From NCBI GenBank assembly GCA_965230245.1, contig OZ246000.1, forward strand, positions 1,054,001-1,118,000: a stretch of DNA of 64,000 bases. The letters run 5' to 3'. Both the position numbers and the translations under genes were made by a program. Below are positions 57,090 to 64,000 of this stretch, in pieces; within the stretch, counting starts at the first letter, position 1; each line of letters begins with the position of its first letter. The stretch comes from JAGNKE01 sp965230245. Its GTDB lineage: Bacteria; Pseudomonadota; Alphaproteobacteria; Micavibrionales; Micavibrionaceae. The notes under the pieces are model-generated. The model worked only from the letters and a program-made list of their open reading frames with translations, was not told the origin of the DNA and made no database searches.

Positions 57090-59635
57090 CCTACCACCAC
57101 ATTTACGATACGACCCGGAACAACGATTACTTTCCGAACCTCTTTACCTTCAATCGCCCGCTGCACGCCATCCTCGGCAAGTGCCGTATCCTCAGCCACC
57201 TGCTTATCTGCATCCGCCGGCAACGTAATCGTCGCGCGCAACTTTCCGTTCACCTGCACACCGATTGTTACAGTGTCGGCAACCAGAAGCGCTTCGTCAA
57301 CCGTCGGCCACGCTTCATCAACAAGCATTGTGTCATGCCCCATCTGTGACCACAACTCTTCAGCCAGATGCGGCATGATCGGATTAATCAAAACCACAAA
57401 AGCCTTTGCCGCTTCTGCCAACGCCGCTTTCTCATCATCGCTTCCCGCTTTAAACGCTGTAAACCCGTTATAAAATTCACGGATTTGCGCAACCGCCTTG
57501 TTCATCGCAAACGCCTCGATGCTCTCACCGACACCCTTAACGGTCTTATGCGTCAGGCAGCGCAGCTCTTTGGCTTTCGCTCCGTACTCTCCGTCAAACT
57601 CTGAAACAGACACATCAAGAGCCGTAATCGTGCTATGCACTTTGTTCACGAAACGCCATGCACCTTCAATCCCGCTTTCCGTCCATTCCAGATCCCGCTC
57701 GGGCGGAGAGTCGGAAAGAATGAACAAACGCGCCGCATCCGCGCCATACGTGTCCATAATATCTTCGGGATCAACGACGTTCTTCTTGGACTTCGACATT
57801 TTAATCGACGGCCCGATCTTGATCGGCGCACCCGTCTCGGCATGAACATTCTCGCCCGCATCATTCTTAATCACATCCGAGGGGAAAACCCACTTACCAT
57901 CCGCATCCTGATAGGTTTCATGCGTGACCATCCCTTGGGTAAACAGGCCGAGGAACGGCTCGTCGCAATCCACGAACCCGCAATCCCGCATAATCTTCGT
58001 AAAGAAACGTGCATAAAGCAAATGCAAAACCGCATGCTCCACCCCGCCGATATACTGCTCGACAGGCATCCAGTATTTCGCCTTGTCTTTCGCGACCGGA
58101 AGGCTCTCATTCTTCGGATCGCAATATCTGAATTGATACCAGCTGGACTCAAAGAACGTATCGAAAGTATCGGTTTCACGCGTTGCCGGCTCTCCTGTCT
58201 CGGGACACGTGGTATGCTTCCATGTCGGATGATGATCCAGCGGATTACCCGGCTTGTCAAAGCTGACATCTTCCGGCAACTCGATCGGCAACTGGTCTTC
58301 AGGCACAGGAATACATGCACCATCGGAATTCCGATAAACCACAGGAATAGGACAGCCCCAATACCGTTGACGCGAAATCCCCCAATCCCTAAGACGGAAT
58401 TTTGTAACGCCGAACCCCATTTTATTCTCTTCACAACGTTTGATAACCTCGGCCTTGGCCGCATCAACGTCCATCCCGTCCAAAAACTCCGAATTCGCCA
58501 GAGTGCCCGGCCCTGTGTAAGCCTCGTCCGTAATCTCGATCCCGCCCTCGGGCAACACAACAGGCAAAACAGGCAGCTTATATTTATTCGCAAAATCAAG
58601 GTCACGCTGATCATGCGCGGGCACACCGAAAATCGCACCCGTTCCGTAATCCATCAGGATAAAGTTCGCGATATAAACAGGAACTTCACGCCCCAACAGC
58701 GGATGCGTGGCCTTATATCCTGTATCGAAGCCGATCTTTTCCGCCTGCTCGATCGCCGCCTCGGACGTTCCGCCCGCACGGCACTCTTGTAAGAACGCGT
58801 CAAACCCGTCCTGATCACCCGCAAGCTCCTGCGCCATCGGGTGATCGGGCGCAAGCGCGATAAATGACGCCCCAAACAGCGTATCGGGACGCGTTGTAAA
58901 CACCTCGATTTTCTGATCGGAGCCGACAACATCCCATTTAAACTGCAAGCCCTGCGATTTTCCGATCCAGTTCTCCTGCATAATGCGAACCTTCTCGGGC
59001 CAGCGATCAAGATCATCCAGACAGGACAACAATTCTTCGGCATAATCGGTAATCTTCAAAAACCACTGGTTCAGCTTGCGCCGCTCAACAGGCGCCCCCG
59101 TACGCCAGCCCTTCCCGTCGATCACCTGCTCGTTCGCCAGAACCGTGTTATCAACGGGATCCCAATTCACGATGGATTCCTTACGATACGCGATCCCCTT
59201 TTCAAGGAATTTCAGGAACATCGCCTGCTCATGGCGGTAATACTCCGCGTCACACGTCGCAAATTCGCGGCTCCAGTCAATGGAAAGCCCCATGGCTTTT
59301 AACTGCTCGCGCATGCCCGCAATATTCGCATGTGTCCACTTGGCCGGGTGCTCCCCGCGCTCGATCGCGGCGTTCTCGGCCGGCAAACCGAACGCATCCC
59401 AGCCCATAGGATGAATAACGTTAAACCCCTTGGCCTTTTTATAACGGGCAACCACATCACCCAGCGTATAATTGCGCACATGCCCGACATGAATCCGCCC
59501 CGACGGGTACGGAAACATTTCCAGCACATAATATTTGTCTTTGGATTGGTCTTCTGTAACAGAAAAAGCGTCCGCCTCATCCCACTTCCGACGCCACTTT
59601 TTCTCGGTTTCTTTAATATTATAACGCTCAGCCAT
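57086..59635 (-). CDS. leuS: Leucyl-tRNA synthetase
   Basis: LeuRS charges tRNA-Leu with leucine. The 849-residue class I enzyme has the HIGH-like motif in YPSGRIHVGHVRNYT, the CP1 editing domain (TRPDTLFGASFIALA and GTGAIFGVPAHDQRDLDFA), the WYQFRYCDP leucine-specific region and KMSKS in IKMSKSKKNVVDPEDI. Length is standard. The ATG 59635 is the only good start. A long open frame on the opposite strand is a shadow. It leads the operon leuS-lptE-GCS2-holA and is preceded, on the same strand, by the DUF3576 gene, 68 bases away. Confidence 0.98.
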   Translation of the reverse strand: MAERYNIKETEKKWRRKWDEADAFSVTEDQSKDKYYVLEMFPYPSGRIHVGHVRNYTLGDVVARYKKAKGFNVIHPMGWDAFGLPAENAAIERGEHPAKWTHANIAGMREQLKAMGLSIDWSREFATCDAEYYRHEQAMFLKFLEKGIAYRKESIVNWDPVDNTVLANEQVIDGKGWRTGAPVERRKLNQWFLKITDYAEELLSCLDDLDRWPEKVRIMQENWIGKSQGLQFKWDVVGSDQKIEVFTTRPDTLFGASFIALAPDHPMAQELAGDQDGFDAFLQECRAGGTSEAAIEQAEKIGFDTGYKATHPLLGREVPVYIANFILMDYGTGAIFGVPAHDQRDLDFANKYKLPVLPVVLPEGGIEITDEAYTGPGTLANSEFLDGMDVDAAKAEVIKRCEENKMGFGVTKFRLRDWGISRQRYWGCPIPVVYRNSDGACIPVPEDQLPIELPEDVSFDKPGNPLDHHPTWKHTTCPETGEPATRETDTFDTFFESSWYQFRYCDPKNESLPVAKDKAKYWMPVEQYIGGVEHAVLHLLYARFFTKIMRDCGFVDCDEPFLGLFTQGMVTHETYQDADGKWVFPSDVIKNDAGENVHAETGAPIKIGPSIKMSKSKKNVVDPEDIMDTYGADAARLFILSDSPPERDLEWTESGIEGAWRFVNKVHSTITALDVSVSEFDGEYGAKAKELRCLTHKTVKGVGESIEAFAMNKAVAQIREFYNGFTAFKAGSDDEKAALAEAAKAFVVLINPIMPHLAEELWSQMGHDTMLVDEAWPTVDEALLVADTVTIGVQVNGKLRATITLPADADKQVAEDTALAEDGVQRAIEGKEVRKVIVVPGRIVNVVVG

Positions 59636-59703
59636 AAACTCTTATTCGGGCAATACTCTAAACAAGCCCGCCTTCATTACATAACAATCTGTAAACTCTG
59701 AAA

Positions 59704-60252
59704 CTATTGTACGTCGCCCAGATGCGCAATACGTAATTGGCGCGCGCGGGTCAGGATTGCATCTTCAAGCTTCAGGGACGTTTCCTCGGAAACTTTCGCA
59801 TCACGCCAAGCGCCGCCATCATTGACCTGACGGAAAACCTTGACCTGAATAGCATCGGACTTTAGCTCGCGCCCCATCACAAAAACATTAAGCTTCGTAC
59901 GCTCGCCCGGGGTTTCGGGTGCTGTATACCATTCGGTCAAAATCACACCGCCAAAAGGATCGGCACTCGCCAAAGGCATAAAGGAAACGGTATCAAGAGA
60001 GGCACGCCACAGAAAACCGTTCACGCCGATCAAATTCCCCTGAGACTTTTCAGCCCGCTTGGAAGAACCGAGAATACCGCCTTCCCCAAAAACACTGTCG
60101 CCCTTGGAATAAATATTATCATCCCCTGTAACGGCACGGTCATAACCGGACGGATATTTTGCTTCTGATTCAATGCCTTCGCAGCCTGAAAGCAAAACAA
60201 CCGAAAAAACGGATAATGCGGAGAATGCCAAAAATCTTAACTTGGGTATCAT
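59704..60252 (-). CDS. DUF3576 lipoprotein
   Basis: The 182-residue protein has a lipoprotein signal with LSGC (Cys24), then a DUF3576 domain: GVNGFLWRASLDTVSFMPLA, DPFGGVILTEWYTAPETPGE, RTKLNVFVMGRELKSDAIQV and FRQVNDGGAWRDAKV. In alphaproteobacteria it commonly sits upstream of leuS, as here. It is an outer-membrane-anchored periplasmic lipoprotein of unknown function. The start is ATG 60252. It is divergent from the porin, with 333 bases between. Confidence 0.9.
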   Translation of the reverse strand: MIPKLRFLAFSALSVFSVVLLSGCEGIESEAKYPSGYDRAVTGDDNIYSKGDSVFGEGGILGSSKRAEKSQGNLIGVNGFLWRASLDTVSFMPLASADPFGGVILTEWYTAPETPGERTKLNVFVMGRELKSDAIQVKVFRQVNDGGAWRDAKVSEETSLKLEDAILTRARQLRIAHLGDVQ

Positions 60253-60585
60253 TCTAATTCTTCTCTCTATTTAAATCTGACCATTATCCTTTATCACGTA
60301 GACAAAGCACCCTCAAGACTCGTTTTCCGCAACACTTTTTGTAAGAAAAAATAATCAATATTAATTAAAATCAGTAACTTACATATATGTGTGACAAAAT
60401 TGCAACGTGACTGAGATTTTGTACCACACTAAGCGAAAACGGCGTTGACGATTCTTGCGTTTCTTGGCGTAATGCTAGTGTTCGCTTGTCAAGTGGACGG
60501 CTTATCCTAGTTAGCTATTTATTACGCAGGGTTTTATACCTGTCAACTTGGCTAAGCGTACAAAAGTTTTATTTGGAGGAAAACT
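60253..60585 (+). other. 333-base divergent promoter region of DUF3576 and porin
   Basis: This AT-rich region has no ORF. It contains a 10-bp palindrome ACATATATGT (60381-60390), several weak -35/-10 combinations for the porin (for example TTGACG at 60445-60450 with TAATGC 19 bases on; TTGTCA at 60486 with TAGTTA after 16), and a strong GGAGG (60576-60580) directly before the porin ATG. TAAAATCAGTAA (60366-60377) is repeated at 13096 in the other large gap. I cannot choose between the promoters. Confidence 0.5.
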
Positions 60586-61644
60586 ATGAAAAAACTACTT
60601 TTAGCAAGCGTTGCTGTTGGTGGATTGGCATTTGCCGCTACGCCTGCACACGCTGAAATCGAACTGGAAGTCGGTGGTTACTTCAAGGGCTACGCAGCAT
60701 TCGTAGACCAGGATGATGACTTTGCCGATGTTAACGGTTTCGACTTTATCCGTGACACAGAAATCCACATCGGTGGTGAAACAACTCTGGACAACGGTCT
60801 GACAATCGGTACGCACTTCGAATTCGACGTTGATGGCGGCGAATCTGCAGACGTAGACGAATCTTACCTTTACTTCTCCGGTGACTGGGGTCGTGTGAAC
60901 TTCGGTGCTGAAGACGGTGCTGCCTACCTCTTGCAGGTTGCTGCTCCTTCTGCTGACAGCAACATCGACGGTATCCGTCAGTATGTTCAGCCAATTAACT
61001 GGGCTGCAGCTGGTATCGTTCCATTCTCCGATGGTTTGGACTACGACCATGATCCAACAGGAAAAGCTGACAAGTTGACATACCTGTCACCTGTTTTCAG
61101 TGGTTTCCAAGCTGGTTTGTCTTTCTCACCTGACACAGATGCTGCTGATGACCTCGAAGGTATCGGTACAGATGACGTTGCTGGTGATATCGGCCAGACA
61201 TACGAAATTGCTGTTCGTTACGAAGGTCAGTTCAACAACATCGGCATGATCCTCGGTGGTGGTTACTCTCACGGTGACCTCGAAGAAGACAGCGGTGGAG
61301 ATGACGACCGTCAGGTTTGGAACCTCGGTGCTGACTTCGATATCGGTCCTTTCGGTATCGGTGTAATCTACACAGAAGACAACAATGCTCTGGATGACAC
61401 AGACTCTGAGACATTGGTTATCGGTACAGACTACACAACTGGTCCTTTCAAGATCGGTGCGTCTTACCTGAACCTGGACACAGAAGATGTAACAGAAGTT
61501 GACCGCTACACAGGTGGTGTAACTTATGAATACGGTCCAGGCATGTCCTTCCGTGGTTCTATCAGCTACACAGAAGTCGACCCAACAGGTGGCGACGAAG
61601 TTGAAGGAACAGCGATTGTTCTTGGTACACAAGTTAACTTCTAA
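60586..61644 (+). CDS. Gram-negative porin
   Basis: The 352-residue protein has a signal peptide (1-23, ending PAHA) and a 16-strand-type porin domain: LEVGGYFKGYAAFV, RDTEIHIGGETTLDNGLTIG, VDESYLYFSGDWGRVNFG and ending GTAIVLGTQVNF with the terminal Phe. It forms general diffusion channels in the outer membrane. Loops are very acidic (DDDFAD, EEDSGGDDD), so it may be cation-selective. Codon use is strongly biased (GGT, GTT, ACA, GAC) unlike its neighbours, a mark of high expression. A strong GGAGG lies six bases before ATG, and a terminator follows the gene. Confidence 0.93.
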   Translation: MKKLLLASVAVGGLAFAATPAHAEIELEVGGYFKGYAAFVDQDDDFADVNGFDFIRDTEIHIGGETTLDNGLTIGTHFEFDVDGGESADVDESYLYFSGDWGRVNFGAEDGAAYLLQVAAPSADSNIDGIRQYVQPINWAAAGIVPFSDGLDYDHDPTGKADKLTYLSPVFSGFQAGLSFSPDTDAADDLEGIGTDDVAGDIGQTYEIAVRYEGQFNNIGMILGGGYSHGDLEEDSGGDDDRQVWNLGADFDIGPFGIGVIYTEDNNALDDTDSETLVIGTDYTTGPFKIGASYLNLDTEDVTEVDRYTGGVTYEYGPGMSFRGSISYTEVDPTGGDEVEGTAIVLGTQVNF

Positions 61645-61674
61645 TCGAAGTCTGACTTAATAAGATTTAATAAA

Positions 61675-61700
61675 GGGGCGCTTTTCGGGCGCCTCTTTTT
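61675..61700 (+). terminator. Porin terminator
   Basis: GGGGCGC (61675-61681) pairs with GCGCCTC (61689-61695) with one G-U pair and a seven-base loop, followed by TTTTT. It lies about 30 bases after the porin stop. Confidence 0.92.
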
Positions 61701-61750
61701 CTTTGTAGATTCGTTATGGATTTTTTTTATCATTTCTCTATGGTTTGCCT

Positions 61751-62416
61751 ATGACCGTGAAAGACAATCTGCAGATTATAAAACAAAACCTGTCCAAACT
61801 GGCTGAGCAGACAGGCCGTAACCCTGCAGACATAAATCTTGTCGCTGTCAGCAAAAAACAGCCCCCCGAGAAACTGCGGGAAGCATTGGAGTGTGGCCAT
61901 AGATTATTTGGTGAAAACCGCGTTCAGGAAGCACAGGAACATTGGACAAGTATAAAGCCAGATTACCCCGATCTGAAACTTCATTTGATCGGCCCGTTGC
62001 AAACCAATAAGGCCAAGGATGCTGTGGCTCTGTTTGATCTCATCGAAACGGTAGACCGTGAAAAACTCGCTCGCACACTGGCCAAGGAAATGAAAAAACA
62101 AAGCAGAAATCTGCCCTGCTTTATTCAGGTCAACACAGGCGAAGAAGAACAAAAAGCCGGAGTTTCTGCTAAAGACCTATCCGACTTTCTGGAGTTCTGC
62201 CGCAAAGAATGTGAACTGGATATAATGGGACTGATGTGTATCCCGCCCGTTGACGACCCGCCCGCATTGCACTTTGCTCTGCTTCGAAAACTGGCAAAAG
62301 AAAACGGCCTCAAACATTTAAGCATGGGCATGAGTGCCGATTACGAAAAAGCCATTCCGTTAGGCGCAACATACATCCGTATCGGGACGGGTGTGTTCGG
62401 AAGCCGCATAAGTTAA
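61751..62416 (+). CDS. YggS/PLPBP-family PLP-binding protein
   Basis: The 221-residue protein binds pyridoxal phosphate and helps maintain PLP and amino-acid balance without known catalysis. The PLP Lys lies in LVAVSKKQPPEKL, followed by FGENRVQEAQEHW, LHLIGPLQTNKAKDAV, FIQVNTGEEEQKAGV and the phosphate-binding end LSMGMSADYEKAI, IRIGTGVFGSR. Length is normal. The open frame begins at TTG 61745, but ATG 61751 is preferred. It converges on the hypothetical gene at 62424 with a 7-base gap. Confidence 0.94.
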   Translation: MTVKDNLQIIKQNLSKLAEQTGRNPADINLVAVSKKQPPEKLREALECGHRLFGENRVQEAQEHWTSIKPDYPDLKLHLIGPLQTNKAKDAVALFDLIETVDREKLARTLAKEMKKQSRNLPCFIQVNTGEEEQKAGVSAKDLSDFLEFCRKECELDIMGLMCIPPVDDPPALHFALLRKLAKENGLKHLSMGMSADYEKAIPLGATYIRIGTGVFGSRIS

Positions 62417-62423
62417 AGAACTC

Positions 62424-63191
62424 CTAGACATAATTCTTAATATATCCGGCCGTTCGCCCACCGGCCGCACGTGTATAGCTCTGATCACGACCGTGATCTT
62501 GCTGTCCTTTCCTAGAGCCCGTCGGCTTGACTGTATCTGCAATAACCTGATCACTAAGGCGAGCTTCCGTCATGGGCTGTTCCGCAAAAGCAAGCAAACT
62601 GGCCGGCAGATCATCATATGCACTGCTTTGATCAATCGGTTCCGGTGCATCCATTTCAAATTTAGCCTTCGATAAAACACGCTCATTAAAAGAAGAAGGA
62701 TCCTCGTTCTTGTCAATGAAAGACAAAGCATGCGCGGAAACATCCTTTCCCGTACCGTCCTTAATGACAGCGTCAACCAATCCGGAGGCCATGCCGACCG
62801 GACCGCCGAAAACGCCGCCGCCAATAATTTTGCCGACCGGGCGAATCTCGTCGCCTGTCACCTCCCGATAAACAAGATTAACAAGTGGTATGTGTTGTAA
62901 AGGGTTCACCATATCGAGCAGATCCCCAAAACCGAACGCATCGTCTGTGCCCGAATCGCGAGAGTCGGAACCGCTGTTAAAATCGACGGAATGATTCTTG
63001 GAAACGTGCGTATCGGACAAAACCTCCCGAAACGAGGAATGCGCAGCCTCTCCTCTATCAAAGAGCGAGTAGGAAGGAATCGACCCCGCCGTACGCTCGT
63101 TTTTGACCATATGGTACTTTTTTCCTGCCTGATTCGGCGCAGAAACATTGGAAACGCTGGTATCAATAGTCTTTTCGATCATAGGAACCAT
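62424..63191 (-). CDS. Hypothetical protein with glycine-zipper segment
   Basis: I cannot name this 255-residue protein. Its centre has VNPLQHIPLVNLVYREVTGD, followed by KIIGGGVFGGPVGMASGLVD, a Gly-rich hydrophobic stretch like glycine-zipper segments that pack in membranes, then AVIKDGTGKDV. Similar arrangements occur in other alphaproteobacterial proteins near yggS by my recollection, but the role is unknown. The ends are polar and disordered. There is no signal peptide. Start ATG 63191 is used; ATG 63182 is an alternative. Confidence 0.62.
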   Translation of the reverse strand: MVPMIEKTIDTSVSNVSAPNQAGKKYHMVKNERTAGSIPSYSLFDRGEAAHSSFREVLSDTHVSKNHSVDFNSGSDSRDSGTDDAFGFGDLLDMVNPLQHIPLVNLVYREVTGDEIRPVGKIIGGGVFGGPVGMASGLVDAVIKDGTGKDVSAHALSFIDKNEDPSSFNERVLSKAKFEMDAPEPIDQSSAYDDLPASLLAFAEQPMTEARLSDQVIADTVKPTGSRKGQQDHGRDQSYTRAAGGRTAGYIKNYV

Positions 63192-63271
63192 AAAAAGTTA
63201 CTCTGTTTTATGTGGAAGCAAATCACATGCCACCCTGTATCAAACCACCAATATCGTGCTAAATTCATGCC

Positions 63272-63838
63272 ATGAATAAAGAGATAATCGATCAAGCGCT
63301 TAAAATAATTTCTGACCCCGTAACCTGCGCACGGATAAAACAGTCATTACAATTCATTAATGCGCAAACGCAATACTTTGACTTCGAGGAAAACAGTGAA
63401 ATAGAAAACAGGATTGTCATCAAAGCGGAAAAAAGAACAGAAGAAAAGGAAATCAGGCTTCCACGCCGCATAGGGTATATAATGGATACGCTCTTTGAAC
63501 TTACTGCCAATCAAAGCACGCATATTAAGCCCGAAAAAATCGAAACGGATCATTTCACACTGGATACACGAAGACTGGAATTCAGATCTGGCGAGATCAC
63601 GGCCACCCTGACCGAAAAAGAAAATGAAATTCTTGCCTTTCTTTATAATCACGCCCCAAAAACCGTAAGCAAAAAGGATTTACTCGGAAATATCTGGGAA
63701 TATGCTGATAATGTCGAAACGCATACGTTGGAAACGCACATCTACCGCTTAAGACAAAAAATTGAAAAAGACCCTGCAAATCCGGAAATTCTGATGACGT
63801 CCGGATCAGGATATAAACTCAACTGCGGCAATAATTAG
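63272..63838 (+). CDS. OmpR-type winged-helix protein with degenerate receiver
   Basis: The 188-residue protein has an OmpR/PhoB-type C-terminal DNA-binding domain (about 95-187): LDTRRLEFRSGEITATLTEK, EILAFLYNHAPKTVSKKDLL, then recognition helix and wing in NVETHTLETHIYRLRQKIEK and SGSGYKLN. The first 90 residues are about 30 shorter than a receiver domain and lack its phosphoacceptor motif (no LLDxxLP-like segment), so it is not a standard response regulator. It may be controlled by another input. Start ATG 63272. Its stop overlaps the convergent, partly seen gene by four bases. Confidence 0.75.
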   Translation: MNKEIIDQALKIISDPVTCARIKQSLQFINAQTQYFDFEENSEIENRIVIKAEKRTEEKEIRLPRRIGYIMDTLFELTANQSTHIKPEKIETDHFTLDTRRLEFRSGEITATLTEKENEILAFLYNHAPKTVSKKDLLGNIWEYADNVETHTLETHIYRLRQKIEKDPANPEILMTSGSGYKLNCGNN

Positions 63839-64000
63839 AGGGAAATATCTTTTTTTGCGCTCTCAATCGCCATGGCAATACTGTCAACAAAACTCTTGGC
63901 CCGCTGAATCTGAAGCCCTTGGACACCTTGCCGTTCTAATGCTCTCAAATCTTTAATCAAACCCGAGACATACTCAAACTCATCATCGAAATCAGATGTA
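63835..64000 (-). CDS. Hypothetical protein, C-terminal end (cut by window edge)
   Basis: A minus-strand frame runs from the right edge to a TAA at 63835-63837, giving the last 54 residues of a protein whose start is outside the window. It is helical and charged, with segments GLIKDLRALERQGVQGLQI and SFVDSIAMAIESAKKDISL. It is too short to identify. It overlaps the winged-helix gene's stop by four bases. Confidence 0.55.
   Translation of the reverse strand, partial: TSDFDDEFEYVSGLIKDLRALERQGVQGLQIQRAKSFVDSIAMAIESAKKDISL

Noticed and set aside
57635..58792. Plus-strand open frame of 385 codons
   Set aside because: It is antisense to leuS, whose HIGH-like and KMSKS motifs and full length are clear; the frame has no recognisable protein content.
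60445..60514. Single definite porin promoter
   Set aside because: Several -35/-10 combinations exist and none has both good boxes and spacing.

Overview
The window looks like chromosomal DNA from an alphaproteobacterium of intermediate G+C. The evidence is gene content: Usg, a DUF1674 protein, a DUF3576 lipoprotein next to leuS, the leuS-lptE-holA order, a CtaA/COX15-type haem A synthase, a CIRCE-controlled groESL operon and a ROSE-like RNA thermometer before a small heat-shock gene. An outer membrane is implied by lptE, a porin, several beta-barrel candidates and an LpxH-like phosphoesterase. I cannot fix the genus; a Micavibrio-like or Rhodospirillales-like lineage is only a guess. I saw no prophage, insertion sequence or CRISPR array.

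Layout. 0-7 kb: groESL with CIRCE, an 11-bp tandem repeat, usg, a P-loop NTPase, a 2Fe-2S ferredoxin with a membrane partner, ctaA, and two proteins of unknown role. 7-9 kb: a four-gene metal-handling cluster (Cys/His-rich secreted protein, outer-membrane protein, MerP-like and MerT-like proteins). 9-21 kb: a giant LplT-PlsC-Aas fusion, an AT-rich gene-poor gap, nhaA, a divergent PEP-carboxylase-like protein, and a DUF1800/DUF1501 pair. 21-36 kb is the most accessory-looking part: two RimK-like ATP-grasp ligases, each facing a gene for a large protein with an HExxH-like motif; tandem alpha/beta hydrolases; hsp20 with its thermometer; a structured intergenic element; a D-Ala-D-Ala ligase; an LRAT-like membrane hydrolase divergent from a membrane-tethered XRE regulator; and a PadR/HAAS pair next to a pure RTX-repeat protein whose promoter carries four 15-bp direct repeats. 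36-39 kb: an outer-membrane protein with a Fur-box-like site, ppa, an RR-RR-HK signalling cassette, tRNA-Thr and SRP RNA. 39-64 kb is mostly housekeeping: dnaX-ybaB, xthA, rsmB, rpe, a heparinase-like protein, an EAL protein, radA, a large sensor kinase, holA, a GCS2-type ligase, lptE, leuS, a porin and a YggS protein, ending in a winged-helix protein and a cut-off gene.

How it fits together. Heat and folding stress is handled by groESL (HrcA/CIRCE) and hsp20 (RNA thermometer). Envelope building and surveillance are represented by lptE, the phosphoesterase, Ddl, the Aas fusion and porins. The most unusual material is the duplicated RimK-plus-HExxH arrangement, the PEPC-like protein lacking two active-site residues, and the LRAT/XRE pair. 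Several start codons were moved downstream of the longest possible frame where an ATG or GTG with a better ribosome-binding site was visible; each case is noted.
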